This document shows positions 24,878 to 37,599 of a stretch of 64,000 nucleotides of DNA, in pieces. The notes beneath the pieces are model-generated. The model was not told the origin of the DNA. It saw only the letters and a list, made by a program, of their open reading frames with translations, and ran no database searches. The DNA comes from Morchella semilibera (lineage: Eukaryota > Ascomycota > Pezizomycetes > Pezizales > Morchellaceae). The translations under genes were made by a program, and so were the position numbers. Each line of letters starts with the position of its first letter. Positions within the stretch are counted from its first letter, which is position 1. Location of the stretch: the NCBI GenBank assembly GCA_009192285.1, contig CM018605.1:2459247-2523246 (forward strand), read 5' to 3'.

Positions 24878-25865
24878 GGGATAACTATGTCGTGTCTACT
24901 CCTAGAACTTCTTTCCTTCTTTCCTTTTCCTTTTTCTATCTCTTTCTCTATTTCATATGCATGTACTCTTTAGAGGTGTTGATTGGTTGATTAGAGGAGT
25001 TTTATTTTACTTGAATGACGGCGTTATTTTAGATATGGGTTTTTTTTAATAATATAAGTATAGTACACCTTAGATATGTATATAGTGATGCACTTTGCAA
25101 ATATAGAAGAAAATAATCTATGAAGCGTCTTTCCTGAAGAAGTATCGCAGTGCGCACTCATGGTCTGGTGGCTATACATGTAACAGTGTCGCTCGTGGGT
25201 TGGTTTGTCGGGCCTCACTGTTCCGCACGGGTTTTCAGGATAGGCCTGCAACTTTCTGCCTAAACTTATTCTAGTATCTGTATGGGCTCTCGGAATACAT
25301 TTACGGATATTTTAGACACCTGTATTACTATGGTACGCCCAATCTTAAATCTTTGTCATTATGAGAAAAACTCCAAGTCTCTAATAGCCTCGAGACCGCG
25401 GTGGGTAGATAGATACTAAAGTCTGTCTAGACAAAAGCTAGCGTGATGAGGACGTCCTGACTAAATCACTGGCAATGGTGAATGAGAAGGTGCAAGGGGG
25501 TGTTGGTACTGGTACCATATTTTTGTTGTTAATTTAATTGTAGCGGTGGTTGCTGGTTTATTTAGTTGCCCAAACACACCCCAACTCACCCCCAAGGCCT
25601 CATACATGTATTTGAATACCAAACTCAGGGACTCTCAAATTGCTGGAAAGAAAGAAAAAAGCAGCGGAACTGAGTATGATACTACGTGACTAGAGCTAAA
25701 ACCCCATAATAGACTTTATTACCTATATACCGAATATCCACCATATAAGTTAAATAAAAACAGAAAAAAAATATCCACCATATAACTTTTCAACGTTCCA
25801 CATTCTCCCGACCTAAGAGATCCCTAGCTAATCATATCCCCAAATTCCAGTCTTGAATACGACCA
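24878..25865. other. Convergent intergenic region, no gene seen
   Basis: This is the shared 3' flank of the AAA ATPase (+) and the orphan membrane protein (-). It is AT-rich, with a pyrimidine tract at 24905-24955. TACATGTA occurs at 25175-25182 and 25603-25610. No open frame of interest is present. Confidence 0.6.
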
Positions 25866-27857
25866 CTAACACATTATAACACTTTGTGGCACCATTACAT
25901 CATAGAAAGCGACGTTGGAGCTCCATTTATTTTCAATCCAAAAATAGGTAAGGAATGCATCCAGAAATGCTGCCAAAAGTTGTCCCACAGTAAACTCCCG
26001 ACTGGCATTCGTATCAATTAATGGCACTTTATACCTGTTCGTCATTTCGGGGAACAACGATGCGCAGTCGAGATATCCATCTTTAAATTCGACTTTTTTG
26101 TCCACATCTTGGACTGTAACTTCCTTAAACCGCTGTACCAAAGCCTGAAAAAGACCGGGAGACGCAATTATTGCCCATGTAAGATCCGTTCCGGTCGGTC
26201 CGATAACCTGGGAATTGCTGTTCAGTTTGTTGATCTGGGTCGGTTGGATAATTTCATCGAGAGATGTGGACGCTCGTGAGATAATCTTTATATCCTCAAT
26301 TGAAAATTGCAGCCGGGTGCTCATCTTGATTCTTTGGAATCGGTCGCAAAGGTCCATAGCGTGATATAGTCGTTCAATAGTGCTTTTGTGCTCGGTTCTT
26401 TCAGGGGCGGTTTTCCAAACTTCGAGTATTGGTTCTGGAAATATGTGTTTATATTCACCGTCGTCTGACTGTTCGTCTATAGTCTTAAAGATCTGGTAGA
26501 TATCTACACAGAGTGTATTTGTTGGTGTAAAGTAATATCCATCGGGTTTTAACAGCAGAAGAGCGTTTTTTATGTGTTTCATTAACGCTTCATCCATGCG
26601 CAAACGCCCAAGGGAGTATGGACGAGTGTTTCCATAGGTGTTATCAAACTCTTCCAAATCCATGATTCTCCGATCAAATTCTTCGCAAGTTTTGGGGTCG
26701 AGTCCTCGGGTGACTGCTAATTCTTTCTCTATAATCATTGAAAACAAACCAGGGCATGGGTTCAGCACCATCACTGTCTTGTCACCCAATTTAGTGGTAA
26801 TATTTTCATCACCAGGCCCATCTTTACCAAAGATACCACGAAAAAGATCAGGTATAAGACTCATGGTTTCTGGTTCGGATCGGGATAGTCCGGTAACTGC
26901 GCTAGGCCGATCTTCCTTATTCGGCCACAGCATCCGCCTGATATCTTCCTCGGAAGGTTCATCCTCTGCACTTAGTATATCGTTGCATATATCGTGTGTT
27001 GAACGCTTTGTGCTATCGTTGCGGCTTTTGAAAGTAGTACCTTGGCCTCCTAAATAAAGGACCTTGTCTCCAGGCAAGCATAAACCACTAATTGAGTGCC
27101 AAGCTCGGGATTTGATATTAATCTCGTACGGTTCGTTTGAAGGTTTGCCGTAAAATTTGTGTATGTGCCTTGGTAGTTGGTTTTTGAACTCACTCATCCT
27201 CCGGTACTCAACAATGCAACCATCAAAACTGGCTCTGAATTGCAGCCAACCTAGTGGTCCAGACCATTGAGTTGGGAGCACCATTGATGTTTTGAAGTTG
27301 GTATCCTTTTCTGATGATTGAAAGCCGAGCATCGAACAAATCGCCACCAGGTCTCTTCCTTTCCAGCGCATTGGGACAACACCATTTACCAACTCGGGTT
27401 CAGACTGCATCTCGTAGAGATTGTCTTTTTCAGGGCTAAAGTCTAGTGCCTGTAGGAAGTTGACCCAGCTAGCTTCTGCTAGGACCTTTCCCGGTTCTAG
27501 ATCGGGGGTTGCATTCTTTTGCTTGTCGTCTATAAAGCCGGTGGGAAGGGCGAAGTTCGGTTTCCAGACCCCTCCAGTGATCAATTTAGGTAGGTTGACT
27601 GTTGGCGTGGAGATTTGTGTTTGCATTTTGAATGAAGATGACGATGACACCTTATCCTTCCATTGGCCAAGATATTTTTTCGAAAGCCCCAAACGATATA
27701 GTTGGCGTCGTGAAAGTATCTGCAAGGCTGCTAGATACACTGTGAGGAGGGTAATCAGGCTCACGACAGCCGCTACTAGGGAGGTAAGTGCTGAAATCCA
27801 ATCAGTCTCCGAGTTGCCGGAGCTTGCATACGCCGGATTATTAGTGCTAGCCGGCAT
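25866..27857 (-). CDS. Orphan membrane-anchored protein, 663 residues
   Basis: The gene reads as one uninterrupted exon. The first ATG in frame is at 27855-27857 (MPASTNNPAYASS); the frame stays open further upstream but without another ATG. Residues of about 20-45 form one hydrophobic segment (ALTSLVAAVVSLITLLTVYLAAL), followed by a basic patch LSRRQLYRLGLSKKYLG, suggesting an N-out or signal-anchor topology with a large soluble domain. The soluble part has no enzymatic motif I recognise. It includes well-conserved-looking aromatic blocks (WSGPLGWLQFRASFDGCIVEY, then LCLPGDKVLYLGGQG) and a hydrophobic C-terminal helix (LLAAFLDAFLTYFW). It resembles a class of long, functionally uncharacterised Pezizomycotina proteins with one N-terminal helix. 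It is convergent with the triple AAA ATPase. Confidence is high that it is a gene and low on function. Confidence 0.75.
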   Translation of the reverse strand: MPASTNNPAYASSGNSETDWISALTSLVAAVVSLITLLTVYLAALQILSRRQLYRLGLSKKYLGQWKDKVSSSSSFKMQTQISTPTVNLPKLITGGVWKPNFALPTGFIDDKQKNATPDLEPGKVLAEASWVNFLQALDFSPEKDNLYEMQSEPELVNGVVPMRWKGRDLVAICSMLGFQSSEKDTNFKTSMVLPTQWSGPLGWLQFRASFDGCIVEYRRMSEFKNQLPRHIHKFYGKPSNEPYEINIKSRAWHSISGLCLPGDKVLYLGGQGTTFKSRNDSTKRSTHDICNDILSAEDEPSEEDIRRMLWPNKEDRPSAVTGLSRSEPETMSLIPDLFRGIFGKDGPGDENITTKLGDKTVMVLNPCPGLFSMIIEKELAVTRGLDPKTCEEFDRRIMDLEEFDNTYGNTRPYSLGRLRMDEALMKHIKNALLLLKPDGYYFTPTNTLCVDIYQIFKTIDEQSDDGEYKHIFPEPILEVWKTAPERTEHKSTIERLYHAMDLCDRFQRIKMSTRLQFSIEDIKIISRASTSLDEIIQPTQINKLNSNSQVIGPTGTDLTWAIIASPGLFQALVQRFKEVTVQDVDKKVEFKDGYLDCASLFPEMTNRYKVPLIDTNASREFTVGQLLAAFLDAFLTYFWIENKWSSNVAFYDVMVPQSVIMC

Positions 27858-30800
27858 ATTGATGTACCAAAATCCTTTTATGTCCGTGTAGATATAAGGC
27901 TTAGTGCAATGGCCTTTCAAACAATCCTATATATCTACAGGCATGTTAGCCCTATCGCAAACGCACCGAGGACGGTGAACCTACAATATCAAAGATATTT
28001 GAATCTTTAAGAGGGTATTATTGGCGATGATCGATGATAGTGTCGAGTTGTGGCGAAATGTAGAAGCACAATGCAAGTGAGTGGAGCGCTGTGATATATA
28101 GCTGGTGATAACCCCTGTGATATTGAGAAATATAGAGCTATAAAGACCATAGTAGATTAACATTACCTATTCCTCTGTGCAGTATCATTTGCTGCCGTAC
28201 AGCTCCACTCAGCCTCATTGTGCGCAGAGATCTACGACAGGAGTTTGTGGGTAGGTCGGCGTTTCGCGGGCTAAAGCAATACATACATGTATGTGCTTTA
28301 AGCATAGCTACATGTACTTAAGTAGACATGACGAATGAAAACCCTTCGCACCATGGTTTCCTCTTTAACGTGGCGCAGTTCGTCCGGCTGCTGAGGCCTA
28401 GATTATCAGGTAGCGCCCAGTCCCGAGTCTTGCTACTGCTGTCGCTACTGCTGTTAATTCCGGTCAGAACTTAACCCAGCCCAGAGCCAAGGTTTATGGG
28501 AGGGCTGAGCTATATACCCAATTGCTGCATACATACCTCTGGCATCGTTGGCCCGGCTCCAGTTGTGACATCTCGCTAATCTGGTGGCCCACTGGTGGGG
28601 AATCCCATAAGCACATAGCCCTCATGTGTTGAAACCTAGAGCCCATACGTATCTACATAGCTGTTTCCCGAGTTTCTCTGAACATGTTTCAGGGCGAGGA
28701 ATAAACCTCTACCTCGGCTTGCCCATGGATTCTCGGTTCAATCACCAAGTGTCATGCACAGCCGCTTGAGCATATGTGCCGGTACGTACGTATATGCACT
28801 GAGGCAAGGCTGCCAAGAGCTTGAAAACTCGTTGATAGGCTGAGAAAGCGCAGCAGCCGAGGATACCAGCTGTCAGATGAGGATCGATAACGCAGGTAGG
28901 TGATAAAGGGTCCACCGTCCAACAGAAGGCTCTGCCACCAATAATACTATTCCACTGGGGGGTACATAGCGGAGGAAGCTTCCAAATTGAATGATTGCCG
29001 TATCTTCAATGCGCCAGCTAGACCGAGAATTCTTCGCCCCCCTTTTTTTCCCCAACAGTAATGTTCTTAGATGACGTAGAGTTTTTTTTTTTCCATTGTT
29101 CTTTGCCACCGTAGGTATATTCGTTTCGGGTTGCTAGAGTATTGTAAACGTTTGAGGATATTGGCCTAAGAGGGAACATCCCTATAATATTTGATGTGCG
29201 GGTACATACATATACTTAGCATGTGTGTACTCGTAGTTACATGTAGTGCCCGTTCCCAGCGCCTCCTCCTACAGTCACAAGATCGTGACTGTACATACCG
29301 TGTGTGCAACTCTACTCTAGCATAAACAAGCCACGGGGATGATACTAGCCTTCCCCCGACCATTTTCCAGAATCGTATCTGTACGATCTTTATGACTTCG
29401 GCTTGGACCTTTAGTTGAGGCATTCACCAAGACTATCCAAAATTCCTGATGTTAGCTACGCCATCACTAGACTTACCGAAGTACCATTTCGGGTCCCGAA
29501 AGGACTCCATCTCAACCCTTCACAACACCACTAGGCTTGTAGACACCCCGCCAAGTAGGTCTTGGTACATAACTGGTTCCTTTGGCAAAGCCCCACCCCT
29601 CGAGGCCTCCCGTACTTTCTCGGGAGCAGCGGGAATTCTGACCCAGGTACCGGGCATCCTGTTTCGGGAAGTGAAGTTTGTCCATCAGAAGTTTTGCTAC
29701 CCTTCGTTAAGTGATAATTACATGTATAACGTCTCAAGTCCCACAGCTACAAACCCAGCTTTACAGCAACCAAGCTACACAAACCAATATTACAATATCC
29801 TGGTATCGCATTTAGAAACACCACCACCCCACAAGCCCCAGGATTACCGGGAGCACGTCCAAAAGTCCCACCTGGCAGTCATAGTATAGTAGCATGCCCG
29901 CAGACGGATAGCGGAGGGCGGAGGGCGGGGATGTCGTTGAAGTCCTAGGCTTGGCTGTAGTTGCGGTATTACTATATACTAGCGTGCCAGGGCGCTATCC
30001 CTGTCTTCCCGCTCATCTAAGCTTAAGATGGAACTTAACACCCGAAACCGGCGCCGAGGATAGTCTTGGAACCAATACGTTAATATATTCTGGCGACCCA
30101 TATTGCGCCGCTACCAGAGAGATGTACCCTACAAATCAGGTCCTGCTAGTTTGAAAGCTTTTTGGTCGATCTTTGTGTATGAGGGATTCTTTAAAGCCCC
30201 TAAGGATGTCGCACCCACGGGGGTTTGGTCAGAGAGAACAGAACCGGAAGGAAGGCCGTTAACCACGAACTGGGTCCAGGATCATACAGTTTTCCAGAGA
30301 ACAAGATATAGGAACAATCTATATCCAAAGTAGTGGTTGCCTATGCAGACCTTACACAAAAAAAATCTGGTTTGGCTACCGTCCACCGTTCAGCTGTCAC
30401 CTTCCTCTCGGTATATAGGCCCTGCGGGGTATCGGCGGGTTGGATTACAGGTCTCGGGTTTGTTGCATAGAGAAAATATCGACAAATCTATGTCAAGATC
30501 TCCATAATACATGTAGTATAATTTATTGGTCTATACATTTAAATTATGGTTGTAATATGCTACAGGTGGTGTGAACTATTTAATAAAAAACTAGGATGCT
30601 AATCACACCAAGATAATTCTACCGGGTTAGCCCTCACCCTAACGTATGTAGTGGGGACGCAATACTACTTGACACTTTCCCTTTCAATCCGTATCACCTA
30701 CCGCCGCTCTAGGGGAGGTTTCCAGGCTTCAAATCATCATGCTAGTTGTGAAGAACACCCTTTTAGCTCCATAGGCCGTTGTGGTACCTTGCTCAGGTTA

Positions 30801-31046
30801 AGAGGGCGAATCGAAGTTATCCGTAGTGGAGATGTCGTTGAATTTCGGGGGCCTTGGCTTACTTGCACTACATACATATACCTACATGTATACTAGTTCA
30901 GCTATATATGTAGTAAGTACAAGTACATGTAGTTACTCCTATCCCTGAGGACTGAAATAGTTAAACCATTGTATGCGGATTCGCAGAACCAACACCGACA
31001 GGGCCGCTACTTCGTCTCGTCTCTTGGCCAAATACATGTAAGTAGG

Positions 31047-31160
31047 TACAGCCTCTGGTAGAACTATTGTAGAAACAGGGGTCTAAAACAGGGTTTAGGT
31101 AGCTGGCCCAGCCAATAGAAATCCTGTCACACTTCTACAATGATTCTACCAGAGGCTGTA
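31047..31160. mobile_element. TA-flanked MITE
   Basis: A 114-bp interval is bounded by TA. Inverted ends of about 26 bp differ at one or two positions: CAGCCTCTGGTAGAA is identical, then ATTGTAGAA follows in both. The close match of the arms suggests a fairly recent insertion. The interior is non-coding and unrelated to the GATTGGTTGA elements. Confidence 0.75.
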
Positions 31161-31904
31161 TGATGTTGTCAACGTCCAGGGATCCGAGGCGGTGGCGCTC
31201 CACATGGTGTTCTGATCATTGGCTCGGATCTTTTGTGGGCAAACCCTCTCTATTAGTTACATGTATCCTTGACCCCCATCTCGATCATCCCTACCGGTGC
31301 GCGTTCTACGTACCCGATTTGTCTCCCGATATATAGGAGCCGTCAAGGAGATCAAGATCTGCATTCGCTCTCCAGTGCACCACCGTAATTAAGTATACTA
31401 ATCACTTTGTTTTCGGTTTTTATTCCCGCGGGTTCGGCGAGTATATATTCTGTTGATTGGAGAGCGGGGACTCTATGGACCTAAGTGCACTAAGGTTCGG
31501 TGCGATTGCTCATGTTTGCCCGCTCATATGAAGTAGTTATTGAATTAACATACGATCTTGAACATACGATATTTGAGTGGTTAAGTACTTAAATAAGAAA
31601 CTTGATGACGTCGGGTTAATTAATCTTATATGATATTACTTCATATGTAGATACCTATATCAACCTAGCTAGCTAGATCCTCACATCCTAAAAAAAAAAA
31701 AAAATAGGCTGTATTAAAGGAAGGATTGATTGAGTATGTGATTGACCTAGCACTTGTCAGCAATAACTACAATACCCATACAAGAAACTACATGTCTTGC
31801 ATGCAAGTCAAGTAGGCGCATCTCTTCCCACAAACACCCACAAAATCCACTCCCGTAGTGCGCGACCAAGCATTTCACAACCTTAACATTCTCAAGAATT
31901 AGTC

Positions 31905-32007
31905 CCCCTCTCTAGCCTACTCCCCCTCCCCACCTCCCTCTCTCTCTACCCCCCCTTCCCTCCCTCTCCCCCTCCCTCCCTCTCCCCCTCCCCCTCCCCC
32001 TCCCCCC
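31905..32007 (+). promoter_or_regulatory. Polypyrimidine tract upstream of the sirtuin gene
   Basis: About 100 bp of nearly pure C/T, with many CCCTCCC and CCCCCTC units, ends about 220 bp before the sirtuin ATG. The complementary strand has closely spaced G runs that could form quadruplexes. Such tracts often mark nucleosome-poor fungal promoters. A regulatory role is inference. Confidence 0.55.
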
Positions 32008-32227
32008 ACTACATGTAGGAGAAATCACATCGTTGCGCCACAACTAAAACCCCCCGATCAGACCCAACACCTACCGCGCCACACCCTAAACCCCCCCTAG
32101 ACCTAAGCGGCCCCAATTACATACACATTCGCACCCCATCTCCAACCCCCCCCCCTCCCCCGAAAGTGCAAAAATCGCGTCTCCCTGCGTAGAAAGCCAA
32201 ACAAAAAACAAACAAGAGAAACGCCCA

Positions 32228-34363
32228 ATGGCCACGACAAACAGCACCAGATCCAACCAACCCCGTTCCGCGCGCAAGCCCGCGCTGCGCGAGCCGGTCC
32301 TAGAAATCCCCGACACGGACGTCGAGGACACCGACGATGAGGACGAGGAGGTGGAGGTGGACAACGAAGTGGAGGCTGGCGCGCTGGCGGCAGCGGCGGC
32401 ACTAGTGGCGGGGGGAGGGGATGAAGACGAGGACGAGGACGACGTGGGGCAACATCATCAACAACAACACGCCGTGGCATCCGAAGATGAGCTGGACGAG
32501 CACGAGCATGAGCATGAGCACGAGGAGGACGAGGAGGACGAGGAGGACATGTGGGAGAATGAGTCTCTCCTTAGAGACATCGTGGGCGACAGTAGTTCCC
32601 CGGTGACCTTTGAGCCCCGTGAGTGCTACCTTAACTTACATTGCCTTACCTTGTCCATTATCTATGTATAACATCTACTACATACATACCCTTCCCCCTG
32701 CTTAATTGTTCCCCCCTCCCCCCTCCTTCCCCTCCTTCTATCCTTCCTCCGCCTCCGCCAAACCAAACCCAGCATTCGACCAGTGAGGGAACTAATTGCT
32801 CCCGCGGCTACTATTAGATGAAGACGCGTTTTCAGCAGAAGAGGCAAAGGAGCTTCGGAAGCTCCTACGGCGGGTCGGGGAACAGAGGTTCCTTGAGCAG
32901 ACGGTGATGAACAAGAGCAAAGCTATCACTGCGAAGAAGCTCATCACAGCCTTTGGGATCAGACCGGTTCGGGAACTTCCCGTCTTGCCCCATCCCCTGG
33001 TAGATGCGTTTTTTCCCTTTACGAATGGATAGGCTAACAGGATCTCTACCACCTTTCTACAGCCGGAGTTCTTAGAGGGCTCGCCAGATCATGTGTACTA
33101 CAGATTTCTACAGATTGGTATTGCACGGGAGCTAGTGAAACGGACAAAGCTGCCCCAATACAACACTCCCAAACGATGTCAAGAAGCTTCTCCTAGAGTC
33201 AAAGAATATAATAGTTCTCACTGGCGCAGGTGTAAGAGCTCCCCTTCTCCTCTCCCGTAGGGTTTGCCTTGCTGACATAGTCCAGATCTCAACCTCCCTC
33301 GGCATTCCCGACTTTCGCTCTAAGGAAACCGGTCTCTACTCCCGTCTTGCCTCCCTTGGCCTCTCAGATCCCCAAGAAGTATTCGACCTCGCCGTCTTCA
33401 ATGACGACCCCACGTTCGTACCTCCCTCCCCCCCCAGCTACACTCCCTCTCTAATCCCGTTCCCTTATAGGATCTTCTACTCTGTCGCCAAAGACATTCT
33501 TCCCACCACAGACAAATTCTCCCCCACCCACGCCTTCATTGAGCTTCTCCAGCGCAAAAATAAGCTCCTCACGCAATACACTCAGAACATCGACAACCTC
33601 GAGACGCTCGCCGGTATCCATCCCTCCAAGCTAATCCAATGCCACGGCAGCTTCGCCACAGCCTCCTGCATCAAATGCCGCACACGCGTTCCCGGCAGTA
33701 CCATCTTCCCGGACCTTCGGGCGGGCAAAGTCGCACGCTGCGAGGCCTGTCTCCTCGCCAACAAGAGCGCCGGCCGCAAGCGCAAGCGCGGCGGGCGCAG
33801 CAGCAGCGGCGGCGGAGGCGACACATCAACCACATGGAAGAAGAAGAGGTACAGCGAGGACTCGAGTGCGGAGGAGGAGGAGTTCGAGTTCCGCGAGGCG
33901 GGCGTCATGAAGCCGGATATCACATTCTTTGGCGAGATGCTGCCGGACACGTTCTATAAGCGGCTGATGGAGGTGGATCGTGAGAAGTGCGATCTGCTGA
34001 TTTGTATTGGCACTAGTTTGAAGGTCGCGCCGGTCAGTGAGATTATCGGCCTGCTGCCCGAGCACGTGCCGCAGATATATATCTCCAAGACGGTAACCCC
34101 CTCCATCCCCCCCCTCCCCCCTTTGCCGGCCCTCCATCCCCCTTTGCCGGACAAGAGCTAACAACCCGGACAGCCGGTAACGCACGTTGAATTCGACATT
34201 GACTTCCTCGGCTCCTGCGACGACGTCGTCGTCGAGCTGTGCCGTCTCGTCGGTTGGGGAGCTGAAGCACGACATGATACCCGCCGGGCTTGAGATCGAC
34301 ATGGTTCTCGAGGAGGGCTACCAGAGCCGGTACATCTGTACCCGGAAGGGCGAGGGTCCCTGA
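32228..34363 (+). CDS. Class I sirtuin (Sir2/Hst-type NAD-dependent deacetylase), frame interrupted twice
   Basis: The exon series is 32228-32618, 32818-32999, 33063-33231, 33286-33413, 33471-34092 and 34174-34363. An acidic N-terminus ([24 protein letters not shown]) precedes the catalytic core. Core motifs are GAGIS, IPDFRS, TQNID, the catalytic His in CHGS (about residue 348) and a CxxC...CxxC zinc site (C356, C359, C380, C383 on the family-guided numbering). A KRKRGG-rich insert follows. Family similarity needs a one-base skip at the AAA at 33171-33173 (YNTP to NDVKKLL) and another at the GGGG at 34256-34259 (GW to ELKHDMIP). Read literally, the frame leaves the family at the first site, and the last exon would stop at 34291-34293. 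Both lie in homopolymers, so assembly error or early decay are alternatives. The family deacetylates histones for silencing. Confidence 0.82.
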
Positions 34364-34715
34364 ATCGTTTTTATCTTTTTTTTTTTCTCTTGTTACGCCT
34401 TTCCCCCTTTATCTTTTTACCCCTATTTTTTCTTTTGTTAACAAATACAGCATTCCATTCTCTTTTTTTTTAATCCCCTAACTCCAGCCCTGACGCTTTT
34501 TTTTTTGTATGTCTTTTACCCATTTCTTTTCTACCCCCTTTTAAAGGGTTACGAGATGAAATGATATGGGATGATAACTACTTAACTTGATGATGCCCCC
34601 CTGTATGTGTATTCATTTTCTTTTATTCATTTTCTTTTCCTCCCAGCGGGGCAAGGGCAAGTAATAGCAGGCGGTGCTGAAATAGAGATTAGTGGGAGCG
34701 GAGGGAGCATACCGT

Positions 34716-34790
34716 GGCGTAGCATAGCATAACACAGCATAGCATAGCGTAGGATAGCATAGGATAGCATAGCATATTATAGCATAGCAC
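34716..34790 (+). repeat. Pentanucleotide minisatellite (AGCAT/AGGAT)
   Basis: About fifteen units of a 5-bp motif, mainly TAGCA with AGGAT and ACAGC variants, run in tandem. The array lies about 350 bp beyond the sirtuin stop codon. Confidence 0.8.
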
Positions 34791-37599
34791 CGTACTATTA
34801 GGTACGCGGATAGGCTCCAATTACATATTAGTCACCCGCTCCTGACATCAATACTTCATTTACCACCCCGTACCACAACCGGTCATGGAACGCACACGCG
34901 CCGAGATGATCCCTACTTATATATAGGACCCCCCGGGGAACGGGCGCTTCTGGAAGATGTACCCATCTTAAAAGGGTGGGGTCAATGATCATATAGACGC
35001 GAGTGATAGTCCATGATGCACCGCCTTCACTGTCGCTCCTGGTACGCGCGGATCCGGCCGGTGAGGCGGCTGCGGTTTGTTATTGCGGCCGCTGCCGGGC
35101 GAACGCTGTGCCTAGCTAGATACATGTAGCTATGTATGTAGCTATGTAAGTAGCTGTATAACCACCTCCCCGGTGGGTTCTATATACACAACCCAGGGAT
35201 CGTGTTGCGCCACTGGCTGGCTAGCTGATATTGTACTCATGACATGTGGGGGTAGATCGGTCATGGCGGCCGGAGCGCCCGTTGGTTGGGTCGCGTGTCT
35301 GTGGGGCCCGGTTCTGGCATTACATACCAAATCGGGGGGGTAGACGGAGCGGGTATGGTTTAGGACGTGACCCCGATAATATACGGGAACGAGCGGGCAT
35401 ATCCGTCCAGCCCCCTTGGGTCCGGTCATGGGGAGGACGAGCGTGAGCGCGAGCCTTGTACCTTACGCTACATACATACATCCCTAGCGCCCAGGTCTCT
35501 CCACTATTATACAGCTGATGCCCGGTTAACGAGCGTCCGCGGACTCGGGACGCTCCCGTCGGGGATATGTGGCTGGCTAAAGCGCCTAGCTCCCCGGGGA
35601 CATTTGGCGGGTGGCTGTCTTGTTAGTTGGGTATGTAAGACAGTATTCTAGCTACGACTGTACAGATAGTCGAATCCCTCCCTCTACGCCGGGTTTGGGA
35701 CCAAACATTTGTACCCCCATGCGTATACGTAGGGCGCTTGACTACCCTTACACCAAGAGTGACCCCCCCCCCCCCCGAAGGACCGCGGGAAAAACACCCA
35801 GGGCGATCCGACTGTAGTCAACCATGTCTAGCTGTCGGCCAGCCCCCCAAATTAATCATAAAACGCCGAGTGATGCCCAGTGATCTGCCGCCGGGAAACG
35901 GCGTGGGGTGGGTGGCTTCCTCGAAGCGCGGTGATGCTACGCTTGTGGAGGGTCCTCTGATAATTATGTGTCGTACTAGAGAGCGTCTTGGCTGGGCTGG
36001 GCTCTATGTATCGTAATCAATCGGAATCTTATATATGTATGTACTTGGTATGGTTCATCACGCCATATGCCCGCTGTGAGAACTATATCAAGCCCCCCCC
36101 CCTTTCTATTCAAGACCCACATCGACCCCGCCCAACTTGAATCATCGTTACCTACGCCCCCTCACCCCGACCCCCCTAGTGTATCTCACATCTCATTTTC
36201 AAACCCATGGGAACCCCACCCCGGAAATTTGGCCCATACGGCGTGATGATGGCGGTGACATAAACCCTGGGACTGGGACTGGTGTTGCGTTAATATAAAC
36301 ACCATAGTGTAGTGAGCAATAACCTTTAGGAGAGACCCAGGGTTTAATTCTAAAGTACATGTGGAGAATCCGCAGGGCAGCCGGTGCTGGGGGCGGGCTT
36401 GGGGGCATAGAAACCGGGCTTTTGGAAATAGCAGCCGGGCAAAAAAAAAAGGACTGATATAAAAAACTCCCATCTGGGCGCTTGAAGCACGTGCACGCAT
36501 GATCGACCGTCAACTACACGTAACTACTGGAGTACTGTTATAACTACTACCCCAGCTATACACTAGTAACTAGGACGGACGTCTCAGCTGGGGACGGGAC
36601 TATAGTAGGAGACACCGGACGAGTGGCGTACCGCGCGCGCGCCAGTTAATAAGGGCGGATTACATGTAACTATATGTTCTATTCTAGTGCAACCCCATGG
36701 TCTAGATCTAGATACTGGCTAGCTAGCTGGTGCGGCGATAAGTGACTACAAAAACTATCTTGTTACATGTAGCTTAAGCTTGATGATCGAGGCATATCGG
36801 GGGTAATTCTAGCTAGCTAGCTCTTATACAGGTGGGCCGCCGGCCACGGCCCCCCTCGCTGCCGGCACCTTCAGTGTTGGGACGTGTGTTCCAAGGGACC
36901 TGGTGTTTCTACTTTCCGGAGTAGGTAGGTATATACTTGGGGTGAGATTAAGCATTATCCCAATTGCACGGGTAATTAATCATTCAACCCACTAGACCGG
37001 AGACCGCACAGAATCTCAACCACTAGCTAAACCCAAGTGTACTAAACCCACAGCCATCTCCACGCCCAAAAACAATCATGACGTCCCGCTGTAACTATCA
37101 TGGTAACGACGAGCCCATGTAATTGGTGGGTTAACTTGTTACCGCGAGAGAGGATGCTTTGATTGATCCCACCACAAGTGGTACGTGCGTTTTATGTGCA
37201 ATTAATATTAGTGGTATTAATGCGCTCTGTCGATCGCGAGCCGGGAGGTCGGGGTAGGGGGGTGGTGGTAATGATCGCTGCTACCATAATTTTAGGACCG
37301 TTAGCTAATCAGGCGGGTCGTACAGACGCTTTGCTAGCTATAGGCCCAGATCAGACAGTGTACACATATCTATATCCACCCTACAAAAGAACATACCAGC
37401 GGAATGACCCCGGGAAACCCTACCTACAGTCGCCCTGGAGGATATCTTTTGTAAGGGGTAATCGCCTTATATATACTCTTGGGCTAAAATAGCCTATGTA
37501 GACAAATTCTCCTTATCTGTAGAGGGTACACGCCCTATAAGGGTACGGTCTTGCGCCTGCGCTTTTATACGTATACCCCTATATGCATGGCGACCCGAC

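Larger units (their letters stand above)
28284..32017. repeat. Cluster of ten TACATGTA octamers
   Basis: Copies begin at 28284, 28309, 29238, 29719, 30508, 30883, 30924, 31033, 31258 and 32010. The octamer is its own reverse complement, so orientation cannot be assigned. About 0.06 copies would be expected by chance in 3.7 kb. The sites are dispersed and unequally spaced, so this is not a tandem satellite. Many are followed by G, often as TACATGTAG, and several sit beside TACATA repeats. Confidence 0.8.
27858..32227. other. Intergenic DNA, no gene seen
   Basis: Frames reach at most about 146 codons (29449-29889), and none resembles a family. The region holds one MITE, the densest run of TACATGTA octamers in the window, and, next to the sirtuin gene, a long pyrimidine tract. 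An A run lies at 31690-31704. Confidence 0.6.
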
